The position numbers and the translations under genes were made by a program. Below are positions 17,199-25,028 of a DNA stretch of 64,000 nucleotides, piece by piece (within the stretch, counting starts at the first letter, position 1; every line of letters starts with the position of its first letter). The DNA is taken from the NCBI RefSeq assembly GCF_001677955.1, contig NZ_LELA01000058.1, forward strand, positions 16,800 to 80,799. The letters are read 5' to 3'. This stretch comes from Chryseobacterium sp. BGARF1 (GTDB lineage Bacteria > Bacteroidota > Bacteroidia > Flavobacteriales > Weeksellaceae). The notes under the pieces are model-generated. The model was not told where the DNA came from. It searched no databases and saw only the letters and a list, made by a program, of their open reading frames with translations.

Positions 17199-17218
17199 AT
17201 CGTAATATTGCAATATTA
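17199..17218. promoter_or_regulatory. ArsR operator 1, upstream of arsR
   Basis: The site contains the perfect 16-bp palindrome TAATATTGCAATATTA (17203-17218) preceded by ATCG. It lies 11 bp before the arsR start and overlaps a TAATATTG promoter-like box. A near-identical 20-bp site with only two differences occurs at 17581-17600 before the next gene. Confidence 0.75.
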
Positions 17219-17228
17219 AAATAAGAAA

Positions 17229-17558
17229 ATGGGACTTACAAAGACTGAGATTTTTAGTGATAAACAAAACAGATTGGCAACGCTTTTCAAGGTTTTGGGG
17301 CATCCTGCAAGAATAGCTATTTTGCAGCATATTATCAATCAAAAAGCGTGTATTTGTAATGATTTGGTAGAAGAATTGGGTTTGGCACAAGCTACAATTT
17401 CACAACATTTAAAAGAGTTGAAAAATATCGGAATCATCAAAGGTTCTATCGAAGGAAAATCGGTTTGTTACTGTATTGATGAGAAAGTCTGGAAAACAGT
17501 ACAAGCTGAATTAGGATTGTTTTTTACTCAGGATATTCAATCAGAATCATGCTGTTAA
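17229..17558 (+). CDS. arsR: ArsR-family metalloregulator
   Basis: This 109-aa winged-helix repressor matches the ArsR/SmtB family: L-F-K-V-L-G-H-P-A-R at about residues 19-28, and a recognition helix in L-A-Q-A-T-I-S-Q-H-L-K-E-L. Cysteines A-C-I-C-N-D-L (about residues 41-43) sit where the ArsR arsenite-binding C-x-C pair lies in the alpha-3 helix. Further cysteines occur at the C-terminus (E-S-C-C). It opens the arsenic operon and should repress it by binding the palindromes at 17199 and 17581, releasing on arsenite. Confidence 0.9.
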   Translation: MGLTKTEIFSDKQNRLATLFKVLGHPARIAILQHIINQKACICNDLVEELGLAQATISQHLKELKNIGIIKGSIEGKSVCYCIDEKVWKTVQAELGLFFTQDIQSESCC

Positions 17559-17580
17559 AGGCATTTTTTTATTTATCAAT

Positions 17581-17600
17581 ATCGTTATATAGCAATATTA
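17581..17600. promoter_or_regulatory. ArsR operator 2, upstream of the DUF6428-like gene
   Basis: Eighteen of 20 bases agree with operator 1 (shared ATCGT, ATAT, GCAATATTA). It lies in the 71-bp gap after arsR. This suggests an internal repressor site or a second promoter for the downstream resistance genes. Confidence 0.7.
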
Positions 17601-17629
17601 CAATTTAAAATTAATTAAATATAAATCAT

Positions 17630-18103
17630 ATGAAACTTTCAAAGATTAAAGAAATTTTGCCATCATTAGAAAATGTAGAATTTCAGTTGGAAAACGGAAC
17701 ATTTGTACCAGAACATTTTCACGTAACAGAGGTAGGGCAAATCGCCAAAAACTTTATCGATTGTGGCGGGGTAATTCGTTCAGAAAAAGTAGTGAATTTT
17801 CAGTTATGGGATGCCGATGATTTTGAACATCGTCTGAAACCCGGAAAACTTTTAAACATTATCAAACTTTCCGAAGAAAAATTAGGAATAGAAGATTCAG
17901 AAATTGAAGTGGAATATCAAGCTGAAACCATCGGAAAATATGATTTGGAATTCAATGGGAAACATTTTGTATTGGTCAATAAAACGACAGCTTGTTTAGC
18001 TCAGGATGCGTGCGGAATTCCTTCAGAAAAACAAAAGAAAAATCTGTCAGAATTAACGTCAAATTCAGGAAATTCTTGCGAACCAGGAAGTGGGTGTTGC
18101 TAG
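17630..18103 (+). CDS. DUF6428-like protein of arsenic operon
   Basis: This 157-aa cytoplasmic protein resembles the DUF6428 family that often follows arsR in Bacteroidota. The matching region is H-V-T-E-V (about residues 31-35), an I-D-C-G-G turn and an F-Q-L-W-D block. The C-terminal third adds six cysteines: A-C-L-A-Q-D-A-C and a terminal C-E-P-G-S-G-C-C, which looks suited to bind thiophilic metalloids. The function is unknown. Position between arsR and arsC implies a part in arsenic resistance, perhaps as a chaperone; that is inference. Confidence 0.75.
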   Translation: MKLSKIKEILPSLENVEFQLENGTFVPEHFHVTEVGQIAKNFIDCGGVIRSEKVVNFQLWDADDFEHRLKPGKLLNIIKLSEEKLGIEDSEIEVEYQAETIGKYDLEFNGKHFVLVNKTTACLAQDACGIPSEKQKKNLSELTSNSGNSCEPGSGCC

Positions 18104-18111
18104 TTTTTTCA

Positions 18112-18157
18112 GCCACAAATGCACGAATAATAAAATGAATATTTGTGTATTCGTGGC
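18112..18157. repeat. Imperfect inverted repeat (GCCAC...GTGGC) between arsenic genes
   Basis: Arms of 17 bp (CCACAAATGCACGAATA and TATTTGTGTATTCGTGG) pair with three mismatches around a short AT-rich loop. Similar GCCAC...GTGGC palindromes are a frequent intergenic element in flavobacteria. It sits inside the operon and might affect the mRNA, but has no T-run. Confidence 0.6.
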
Positions 18158-18181
18158 ATAACAATATAATGTAAATTCGAA

Positions 18182-18793
18182 ATGAAACAACAAATTAAAG
18201 AACGTTGCGAAATCACCAGCAAAAATTTTAAAGAAATTAATCCTGAAAGAAAAGGTTTATTGGAAAAATTAGCCAATCATATTCAGGAAAAATTCAATTC
18301 AGGAAAAGAAATCAACCTGGTGTATGTTTGCACGCATAATTCCCGCCGAAGTCATTTGGGACAAATTTGGGCAAAAGTGGCTGCCGATTTTTATGGTTTC
18401 AACATCAATACTTTTTCTGCAGGAACTGAAGTGACGGCTTTCAATCAAAATGCCATCAATGCATTGAAATCTCAAAGTTTTGATGTGGAGAAATTAGACG
18501 AAACGACCAATCCGAAATATGAAGTTGTTTTTGGAGAGAATAAATCGAGTCTCTGTTTTTCAAAAACAATTGATGATGAAACTTTGCCCAAAGAAAATTT
18601 TGTGGCGGTAATGACTTGCGGAGATGCAGACGAAAATTGTCCATTTATTCCGGGGTGCGATTTGCGAATCGGAACAACTTATTTTGACCCAAAATCTTAC
18701 GATAATTCTATTCTTCAGGACGAAAAATATACTGAGAGATGCAATCAAATTGCGATGGAATGTCTGTATGTTTTTTCTTTAGTTAAAAATTAA
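18182..18793 (+). CDS. arsC: Low-molecular-weight phosphatase-type arsenate reductase
   Basis: This 203-aa protein has the P-loop V-C-T-H-N-S-R-R-S (Cys50 to Arg56, C-x5-R), typical of the LMW-phosphatase fold used by thioredoxin-type arsenate reductases. It carries more cysteines (T-C-G-D-A-D-E-N-C at the middle) that could form the redox relay. It is longer than the usual 130-140 aa because of an N-terminal helical extension and a C-terminal addition, as in the Bacteroidota relatives. It should convert arsenate to arsenite for export by the acr3 product that starts 4 bp later. Confidence 0.85.
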   Translation: MKQQIKERCEITSKNFKEINPERKGLLEKLANHIQEKFNSGKEINLVYVCTHNSRRSHLGQIWAKVAADFYGFNINTFSAGTEVTAFNQNAINALKSQSFDVEKLDETTNPKYEVVFGENKSSLCFSKTIDDETLPKENFVAVMTCGDADENCPFIPGCDLRIGTTYFDPKSYDNSILQDEKYTERCNQIAMECLYVFSLVKN

Positions 18794-18797
18794 AAAA

Positions 18798-19832
18798 ATG
18801 CAGCCCAAACTCAAGTTTCTCGACCGTTATCTCACCCTTTGGATTTTCCTTGCAATGGCAATCGGAGTAGGTTTAGGTTTTTTATTTCCAAATATTTTAT
18901 CTGTTACCAACTCGCTTTCGGTTGGAAGTACCAATATTCCGCTGGCAATCGGTTTAATTTTAATGATGTATCCGCCGCTTGCAAAAGTAGATTATTCTCT
19001 GTTGCCAATAGCTTTTAAAGATAAAAAAGTATTATCGCTTTCATTGCTTCTCAATTGGGTTGTAGGTCCCGTTTTAATGTTTATTCTGGCAATTATTTTC
19101 CTAAAAAATGAACCAGATTATATGATTGGCTTAATCTTGATTGGCTTGGCAAGATGCATTGCAATGGTAATTGTCTGGAATGATTTAGCCAAAGGAAACC
19201 GGGAATACGCTGCATTTTTGGTTGCTTTGAACAGTGTGTTTCAAATTTTCTCTTACAGCTTTTTTGTTTGGTTGTTCGTCAACGTTTTACCACAAAAATT
19301 AGGATTGGGAAATTTCAATGTTTCTGTACCGATGAAAGATGTAACAGAAAGTGTTTTGATTTATCTTGGGATTCCTTTTTTAGCAGGATTTTTTTCGCGT
19401 TATTTTTTAGTAAAATTGAAAGGTGTAGAATGGTACAACCGGAAATTTATACCAAAGATTTCTCCGGTTACTTTGTATGCTCTGTTATTCACCATTGTTT
19501 TGATGTTTGCTTTAAAAGGTGATAAAATTGTAGAGCTTCCGATGGATGTTTTGAAAGTGGCAATTCCTCTTGTTATCTATTTTGTATTGATGTTTTTCGT
19601 GAGTTTTTTCATTAATAAATGGATGAATGTTTCTTATGATAAAAATGCTTCGATATCATTTACGGCTACAGGAAATAATTTTGAATTAGCGATTGCGGTT
19701 GCTATTTCTGTCTTCGGAATTCATTCTGCACAAGCTTTCGTTGGCGTTATAGGCCCTTTGGTAGAAGTTCCGGTTTTGATCTTATTGGTAAAAGCCAGTT
19801 TGTGGTTAAAGAGAAAATTCTATTTAAATTAA
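18798..19832 (+). CDS. acr3: ACR3-family arsenite efflux permease
   Basis: This 344-aa inner-membrane protein has about ten transmembrane helices. The conserved Cys120 lies in [13 protein letters not shown], the arsenite-essential cysteine of ACR3 proteins. The second key helix [13 protein letters not shown] also matches. It completes the operon: sensing (arsR), reduction (arsC) and export (acr3). It starts 4 bp after arsC, so translation is coupled. No terminator is visible before glyA. Confidence 0.93.
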   Translation: MQPKLKFLDRYLTLWIFLAMAIGVGLGFLFPNILSVTNSLSVGSTNIPLAIGLILMMYPPLAKVDYSLLPIAFKDKKVLSLSLLLNWVVGPVLMFILAIIFLKNEPDYMIGLILIGLARCIAMVIVWNDLAKGNREYAAFLVALNSVFQIFSYSFFVWLFVNVLPQKLGLGNFNVSVPMKDVTESVLIYLGIPFLAGFFSRYFLVKLKGVEWYNRKFIPKISPVTLYALLFTIVLMFALKGDKIVELPMDVLKVAIPLVIYFVLMFFVSFFINKWMNVSYDKNASISFTATGNNFELAIAVAISVFGIHSAQAFVGVIGPLVEVPVLILLVKASLWLKRKFYLN

Positions 19833-19899
19833 ATTGAAAAAGTAAAGACTTAAGTGTAAAAATCATTATTAGAAATACTTAAATCTATACTAAATTCCG

Positions 19900-19907
19900 T
19901 ATTTTTG
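19900..19907 (+). promoter_or_regulatory. Promoter -7 box for glyA
   Basis: TATTTTTG matches TAnnTTTG exactly and lies 29 bp before the glyA ATG. The -33 element is weak. Confidence 0.6.
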
Positions 19908-19936
19908 GGGTTCAAAATCTAAAAATCTAAGAATAA

Positions 19937-21202
19937 ATGGACATTATTTTTGACCTTATCGAAAAAGAAAGAGAAAGACAATCCCACGGATTAGAGCTTA
20001 TTGCTTCAGAAAACTTTGTTTCTGAAAATGTAATGAAAGCAATGGGAAGTGTATTGACGAATAAATATGCAGAAGGATATCCGGGAAAAAGATATTACGG
20101 AGGTTGTGAAGTAGTAGATGAGGTTGAAACATTGGCAATCGACAGAGCAAAGCAGCTTTTCGGTGTTGATTATGTAAACGTTCAGCCGCATTCTGGTTCT
20201 CAGGCAAATGCTGCAATTTATTTGGCAGTTTTGAAACCTGGAGATAAAATTATGGGGATGGATCTTTCTATGGGAGGTCACCTTACTCACGGTTCTGCAG
20301 TCAACTTTTCAGGAATTCAGTATGACGTAGTTTCTTACGGAGTACAGCAGGAAACAGGTTTGATTGATTACGACCAAATGAGAGAAGTAGCGTTGAGAGA
20401 AAGACCAAAAATGTTAATTGCTGGTTTCTCTGCGTATTCAAGAGATTTAGATTATGCAAAATTCAGAGAGGTTGCAGACGAAATCGGAGCAACACTTTGG
20501 GCAGATATTGCACATCCTGCAGGTTTGGTAGCAAAAGGATTATTAAATTCTCCATTCGAGCACTGTCATGTTGTAACAACAACAACTCACAAGACTTTAA
20601 GAGGTCCAAGAGGAGGAATGATCATGATGGGTAAAGATTTTGAAAATACTTACGGACACAAAACTCCAAAAGGTGATATCAAAATGATGAGCCAGGTTCT
20701 TGATGGAGCTGTTTTCCCAGGAATTCAAGGTGGACCGTTGGAGCATGTAATCGCTGGTAAAGCAATTGCTTTCGGTGAAGCTATCGATGATAAGTTCTTG
20801 ACGTATGCAAAACAAGTTAAATCTAATGCTCAGGCTTTATCAAAAGCGATGGTAGGTTTAGGTTTTGATATTGTAAGTGGCGGAACAGATAATCACTTGA
20901 TGTTGGTTGACCTTAGAAATAAAGGAGTAAACGGAAAAGAAACTGAAAAAGCTTTAGTAAAAGCGGATATTACTTGTAATAAAAACATGGTTCCGTTTGA
21001 TGATAAATCTCCGTTCACTACTTCTGGTATCAGATTAGGAACTGCGGCTATCACGACAAGAGGTCTTAAAGAAAATGATATGAACACCATTGCAGAATTA
21101 ATTTCTGAAGTAGTAGACAATATTAAAAATGAAGAAGTAATTGCAGGTACTAGAAAGAAAGTGAACCAATTAATGGAAGGTAAGGCTTTATTTAATTATT
21201 AA
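19937..21202 (+). CDS. glyA: Serine hydroxymethyltransferase
   Basis: This 421-aa PLP enzyme interconverts serine and glycine and supplies methylene-tetrahydrofolate. The PLP lysine is Lys219 in [14 protein letters not shown]. The N-terminal E-L-I-A-S-E-N, the [11 protein letters not shown] block and the D-I-A-H P-A-G-L segment are all intact. Length is normal for bacterial GlyA. It has its own promoter box and a hairpin terminator, so it is a single-gene unit. Confidence 0.97.
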   Translation: MDIIFDLIEKERERQSHGLELIASENFVSENVMKAMGSVLTNKYAEGYPGKRYYGGCEVVDEVETLAIDRAKQLFGVDYVNVQPHSGSQANAAIYLAVLKPGDKIMGMDLSMGGHLTHGSAVNFSGIQYDVVSYGVQQETGLIDYDQMREVALRERPKMLIAGFSAYSRDLDYAKFREVADEIGATLWADIAHPAGLVAKGLLNSPFEHCHVVTTTTHKTLRGPRGGMIMMGKDFENTYGHKTPKGDIKMMSQVLDGAVFPGIQGGPLEHVIAGKAIAFGEAIDDKFLTYAKQVKSNAQALSKAMVGLGFDIVSGGTDNHLMLVDLRNKGVNGKETEKALVKADITCNKNMVPFDDKSPFTTSGIRLGTAAITTRGLKENDMNTIAELISEVVDNIKNEEVIAGTRKKVNQLMEGKALFNY

Positions 21203-21253
21203 GAATTGCTTTTGGCTAATAGCAATTTGCCGTTAGCTTTTCAATATAAAAAT

Positions 21254-21287
21254 AAAAAGAGGTGCAAATATTTTGTGCCTCTTTTTT
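21254..21287 (+). terminator. Rho-independent terminator after glyA
   Basis: A 14-bp stem with two G-U pairs (AAAAAGAGGTGCAA with TTGTGCCTCTTTTT), a 5-nt loop and a T-run, 52 bp after the glyA stop. Confidence 0.85.
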
Positions 21288-21303
21288 GCAAATTGTAATT
21301 TTG

Positions 21304-21345
21304 AACCATCAACCATCAACCATCAACTATCAACTATCAACTATC
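21304..21345. repeat. Six-unit 7-bp tandem repeat (AACCATC/AACTATC)
   Basis: Three AACCATC units are followed by three AACTATC units. The array ends 8 bp before the recX start codon. Copy-number change would move the start relative to any upstream signal but would not alter the coding frame. Confidence 0.85.
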
Positions 21346-21353
21346 AACTCAAA

Positions 21354-21821
21354 ATGAATTCCGAGAAAAAACTTTTCACCTTTCAAGAAATTAAACTGAA
21401 ACTTGCCAATTATTGTGTGTATCAGGATCGTTGTCATGCTGAGGTTGAGCAAAAAATGCGTGAGTTTGTTTTAATCCCTGAGGCGAAAGAAGAAATTCTT
21501 TTGTTTTTGATGAAAGAAAATTATCTGAACGAAGAAAGATTTACCAGAAGTTATATTCGTGGAAAGTTTTATATAAAAAGTTGGGGTAGAACGAAAATCA
21601 AGATGCATTTAAAACAAAAAGGCATTACTGAAAAACTAATCACGAGCTGTTTCGATGAAATTGACGAGGTTGATTATTTGAATATAATCAATAAGATATA
21701 CGAAAACTACGAGTCGAAATTAAAAGGCTTGATGGAGTATCAAAAAAAGGCAAAAACGATTAAATATCTTCTAAGCAGGGGCTTTGAATACGAATTTATT
21801 CTGCAAGTAATAGAAAATTAA
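21354..21821 (+). CDS. recX: RecX-family regulatory protein
   Basis: I place the start at the ATG at 21354 (155 aa). An upstream TTG at 21273 would translate the terminator hairpin and the 7-bp repeat. The product shows the three-helix repeats of RecX: L-A-N-Y-C-V-Y-Q-D-R-C-H-A-E-V, then L-N-E-E-R-F-T-R-S-Y-I-R-G-K, then K-x-x-L-K-Q-K-G-I. RecX modulates RecA filaments. The protein is of normal length and cytoplasmic. recA is not adjacent here. Confidence 0.85.
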   Translation: MNSEKKLFTFQEIKLKLANYCVYQDRCHAEVEQKMREFVLIPEAKEEILLFLMKENYLNEERFTRSYIRGKFYIKSWGRTKIKMHLKQKGITEKLITSCFDEIDEVDYLNIINKIYENYESKLKGLMEYQKKAKTIKYLLSRGFEYEFILQVIEN

Positions 21822-21886
21822 TATAGACTATAATATATCATTAAATTAGGGGTATTTTATATTGATTTTTTTTATGAAAAAACCAA

Positions 21887-21894
21887 TATATTTG
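21887..21894 (+). promoter_or_regulatory. Possible distal promoter of the capsule region
   Basis: TATATTTG lies 242 bp before the first capsule gene. Use of this box would give a 5' leader of over 200 nt containing a TAAAACGAATG / CATTTGTTTTA inverted repeat (about 21903-21943). The 314-bp gap otherwise is AT-rich and gene-free. Confidence 0.4.
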
Positions 21895-22075
21895 CAAACG
21901 AGATAAAACGAATGATGTTATCTTACTTATTACATTTGTTTTAAGACTTGCCAATGGTTTTGTTTAATGTTTTTGAATGATGTATTAATTTGTTAATATT
22001 GCTATTTTCTTTATTTGATATAATAATTTTTTTCAGTTTTTTTGATTAATTCTAATTAAATTAATATTATAGCAA

Positions 22076-22106
22076 TTTTTTTATAAAAATAATATCATTA
22101 TATTTG
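22076..22106 (+). promoter_or_regulatory. Proximal promoter of the capsule region
   Basis: TATATTTG (22099-22106) has a TTTT -33 element at 22076-22079 and a 19-bp spacer. Transcription would start near 22113, giving a 23-nt leader before the ATG at 22136. Confidence 0.65.
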
Positions 22107-22135
22107 CCAAATAATCGAAAATATCAAAATGTTGA

Positions 22136-24085
22136 ATGAAAAAGCTTACTGATGCTTTTGCTGCACTGTATAAAGGGGACAATATTGTTAAACTTACAGA
22201 TCTAAGATATATACCGAGATGGATCGTAATTCTTATAGATATTTCTATTGTATTTTTTTCGATATTTCTTTCGTATAAGTTTTTAGATTGGTTACAGGTA
22301 CAGGTCAACTTTCCCAATCGAAGTTTAGAAAAAAGGATATTACTTATTGGGGTTAATTTATTGTTTATGTTTGTTTTTAGAACATATGCAGGTATTGTAA
22401 GGCATTCTACTTTTTTTGATTTGTTTAAGATTCTTTTGTCTTCAGGAAGTACTTTGATAACATTAATGTCTATCAATTTTTGTATAGAGCTAATACTCGG
22501 GAAGTCATTTTATTTATATCCAACTCTATTTCTTTACTTTTTTATTTCAGTTTCACTGATGTTCTTCTTTAGAATGCTCATCAAACAGTTTTTTAATATT
22601 TTAATTGATGTTAAAGGAGCTTCGTCAAAAACCAGAGTTGCAGTAGTGGGGGTAAGTGATCCCTCAGTTTCTTTGGCAAGAGCAATACTTCATAATCCCA
22701 ATTATCCTTATCGCTTAGAGGGATTTGTCACAAAACGATCAGATTCAAACAAGGCGGTTCTGCTGGGAAATAAAATTTATAATAGTGATTATTTTTTTAA
22801 AAATAAAAATCTAATTAAACAGTTTGATGCGCTTTTGATTATCAAAGAAATTATGTCAAAGCAAGAGCTCGAAGAATGGATGTCATTGGCATTAGATCAC
22901 GGATTAAAAGTTCTTAAAGCCCCTACATTAAGTAAAATGCGTGATTCAGACTTGGTAGGGGGAATTCGTCAGCTTCAAATTGAGGATTTACTAAACCGAA
23001 GACCTATTAAAATTGAAAATGAGGATGTTACAAAAAGACATCTTAATAAAAATATTTTAGTGACTGGGGGTGCAGGTTCTATTGGGAGTGAAATTGTACG
23101 CCAAGTGGCTCAGTTCAGCCCTTCACTCATTGTGGTACTTGATCAGGCAGAGTCTCCTTTATACGAACTGGAACTAGAATTGCTTGAAAAATATCCTGAG
23201 CAGAAATTCAAATTTATTCTGGCAGATATTTCTAATTCTTACAGACTCGAAAAAATATTTGAAACCTATCAGTTTTCAATGGTTTATCATGCCGCTGCTT
23301 ACAAACATGTTCCTTTAATAGAAGAAAACCCACATGAAGCTATTTTTGTAAATGTATTGGGAACTAAAAATGTGGCTTTGCTTTCAAAAAAATATAAAGT
23401 AAACCGTTTTGTAATGGTTTCTACAGACAAAGCAGTAAATCCTACCAATGTAATGGGGGCTTCGAAGAGAACAGCCGAACTTTTTGTGCAGTCTTTGCAA
23501 AATTTAGAAGGCAATACAACGAAATTTATTACAACTCGTTTTGGAAATGTATTAGGCTCCAACGGTTCAGTGATTCCGCATTTTAGAAAGCAGATTGAAA
23601 AAGGAGGACCTATTACCATTACCCATCCCGATATTATCAGGTATTTCATGACAATTCCTGAGGCTTGCGAATTGGTTCTTCAGGCAGGAACAATGGGTGC
23701 TGGAGGAGAAATTTATGTTTTTGATATGGGAGAACCTGTTAAAATTTTAGATTTAGCCAAACGAATGATTAAATTATCTGGTTTTAGACCGGAGATAGAT
23801 ATTAAGATCAAATTCATTGGTTTACGACCAAGCGAAAAATTGTATGAAGAGCTACTGAGCGATAATGCGACGACTGTTCCTACTCATCATCAGAAAATTA
23901 TGATTTCTAAAGATCCTTTGATTGGTTTTGATGAAATAGAATTTTTATGTCAACAAGTAATCAAAGCAGCGGTAAAAAGAGACAAGTTGCACGTGGTGAA
24001 GCTTTTAAAAGATATTGTGCCAGAATTTATTAGTAATAACTCAGAATTTGAAGTATTAGATAAAAAGAATCTGGTAGATAATTAA
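22136..24085 (+). CDS. Membrane-bound UDP-GlcNAc 4,6-dehydratase (PglF/CapD-like)
   Basis: This 649-aa protein has four N-terminal transmembrane helices (about residues 27-145), a CoA-binding-like Rossmann segment (about 160-290) and a C-terminal SDR dehydratase domain. The SDR domain starts at T-G-G-A-G-S-I-G-S (about residue 307) and carries S-T-D-K-A-V-N-P-T-N-V-M-G-A-S-K-R. Proteins of this layout convert UDP-GlcNAc to the 4-keto-6-deoxy sugar, the first step to diNAcBac/QuiNAc4NAc or to FucNAc. The PglC-like (39503), PglD-like (40197) and PglE-like (48298) genes make the former route likely. It is the first gene of the capsule region. Confidence 0.88.
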   Translation: MKKLTDAFAALYKGDNIVKLTDLRYIPRWIVILIDISIVFFSIFLSYKFLDWLQVQVNFPNRSLEKRILLIGVNLLFMFVFRTYAGIVRHSTFFDLFKILLSSGSTLITLMSINFCIELILGKSFYLYPTLFLYFFISVSLMFFFRMLIKQFFNILIDVKGASSKTRVAVVGVSDPSVSLARAILHNPNYPYRLEGFVTKRSDSNKAVLLGNKIYNSDYFFKNKNLIKQFDALLIIKEIMSKQELEEWMSLALDHGLKVLKAPTLSKMRDSDLVGGIRQLQIEDLLNRRPIKIENEDVTKRHLNKNILVTGGAGSIGSEIVRQVAQFSPSLIVVLDQAESPLYELELELLEKYPEQKFKFILADISNSYRLEKIFETYQFSMVYHAAAYKHVPLIEENPHEAIFVNVLGTKNVALLSKKYKVNRFVMVSTDKAVNPTNVMGASKRTAELFVQSLQNLEGNTTKFITTRFGNVLGSNGSVIPHFRKQIEKGGPITITHPDIIRYFMTIPEACELVLQAGTMGAGGEIYVFDMGEPVKILDLAKRMIKLSGFRPEIDIKIKFIGLRPSEKLYEELLSDNATTVPTHHQKIMISKDPLIGFDEIEFLCQQVIKAAVKRDKLHVVKLLKDIVPEFISNNSEFEVLDKKNLVDN

Positions 24086-24151
24086 TTTAAATAAAAAAAA
24101 CTGTTGTTAAGGATAATTAACAGCTAATTCTTAATATAACCCTCAACAAGT

Positions 24152-24181
24152 TTTGTTTGAAAAATAATAATCCTATTTTTG
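24152..24181 (+). promoter_or_regulatory. Promoter before the wza-like gene
   Basis: TATTTTTG (24174-24181) is preceded by TTTG (24152-24155) with an 18-bp spacer, a near-perfect Bacteroidota promoter. The predicted start at about 24188 lies after the upstream TTG (24157) but before the ATG at 24199, which settles the start codon. Confidence 0.75.
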
Positions 24182-24198
24182 TGAAAAAATTACCGAAA

Positions 24199-25008
24199 AT
24201 GAATTTTAAAAAATATTTTGTATATAGTGCTTTAGGTCTGGCTGTATTTTCTTGTACACCGAGACAGGACATTAATTACATGCAAGACATTGAAAATATT
24301 ACATTAGATAATTCAATTAAAAACAGCCGTACGACATTACAACCGGGAGATCAGTTGATTATTTCCGTAACGGCAAAAGATTTGGATGTGGTGAGACCAT
24401 TTAACCAAAGCTATTCGTCAAGTTCTGAAGTCGTTCGTTATTCAAATCCTAGCTCTAATAGTCTTCCGCAGCCAACACCAGTTGTAGGTCAAACGTATAT
24501 TGTAGATACTGATTATAATATCGTATTTCCTCAAATCGGTAAAGTAAACGCTAAAGATGAAAATATAGAGAGTTTTAGATTAAAATTAACGAATCTTGTC
24601 GGTGAATACGTAAAGAATCCTGTTATTGATGCTAGATTGATCAACTTCAAAGTGTCGGTAATGGGTGAAGTTGCCAGACCGGGAGTTTATGTCGTTCCTG
24701 AAGGAAATACTACGGTGCTCGCTGCTTTAGGATTAGCGGGCGATTTGACTACCTATGGTATCCGTAACAATGTTCTTCTTATTAGAACTGTAGATGGGCA
24801 AATGACACACCATAGAATAAACCTTAACAGTGCTCAGTTTATCAATTCACCTTTTTATTATCTTAAACAGAATGATGTAATCTACATACAGCCTAACGCT
24901 AACCGAGAAAAAGCAGCTAGGGTAGATCCTAATACAGGATTGTATATATCGGTGGCATCAGTTATTGCTTCTTTGGTTATTGGAGTTTTAGCCCTTACAA
25001 AAAATTAA
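24199..25008 (+). CDS. Wza-type polysaccharide export lipoprotein
   Basis: This 269-aa outer-membrane exporter begins at the ATG at 24199, which places a lipoprotein signal with lipobox L-A-V-F-S-C19 at the N-terminus. A polysaccharide-export domain follows (about residues 45-150, with L-Q-P-G-D-Q-L) and then an SLBB domain (about 155-230, V-M-G-E-V-A-R-P-G-V-Y). A C-terminal helix (about 248-266) is short, consistent with the Bacteroidota form. It is the only Wza in the window, so it may serve both polymer systems. It is followed after 20 bp by wzc. Confidence 0.9.
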   Translation: MNFKKYFVYSALGLAVFSCTPRQDINYMQDIENITLDNSIKNSRTTLQPGDQLIISVTAKDLDVVRPFNQSYSSSSEVVRYSNPSSNSLPQPTPVVGQTYIVDTDYNIVFPQIGKVNAKDENIESFRLKLTNLVGEYVKNPVIDARLINFKVSVMGEVARPGVYVVPEGNTTVLAALGLAGDLTTYGIRNNVLLIRTVDGQMTHHRINLNSAQFINSPFYYLKQNDVIYIQPNANREKAARVDPNTGLYISVASVIASLVIGVLALTKN

Positions 25009-25028
25009 TATAAGAAGAATTCTTTATA

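Noticed and set aside
18182..18793. Protein-tyrosine phosphatase for capsule control
   Set aside because: The LMW-phosphatase fold also serves Wzb-type phosphatases, but extra cysteines and the position between ars genes fit arsenate reductase.
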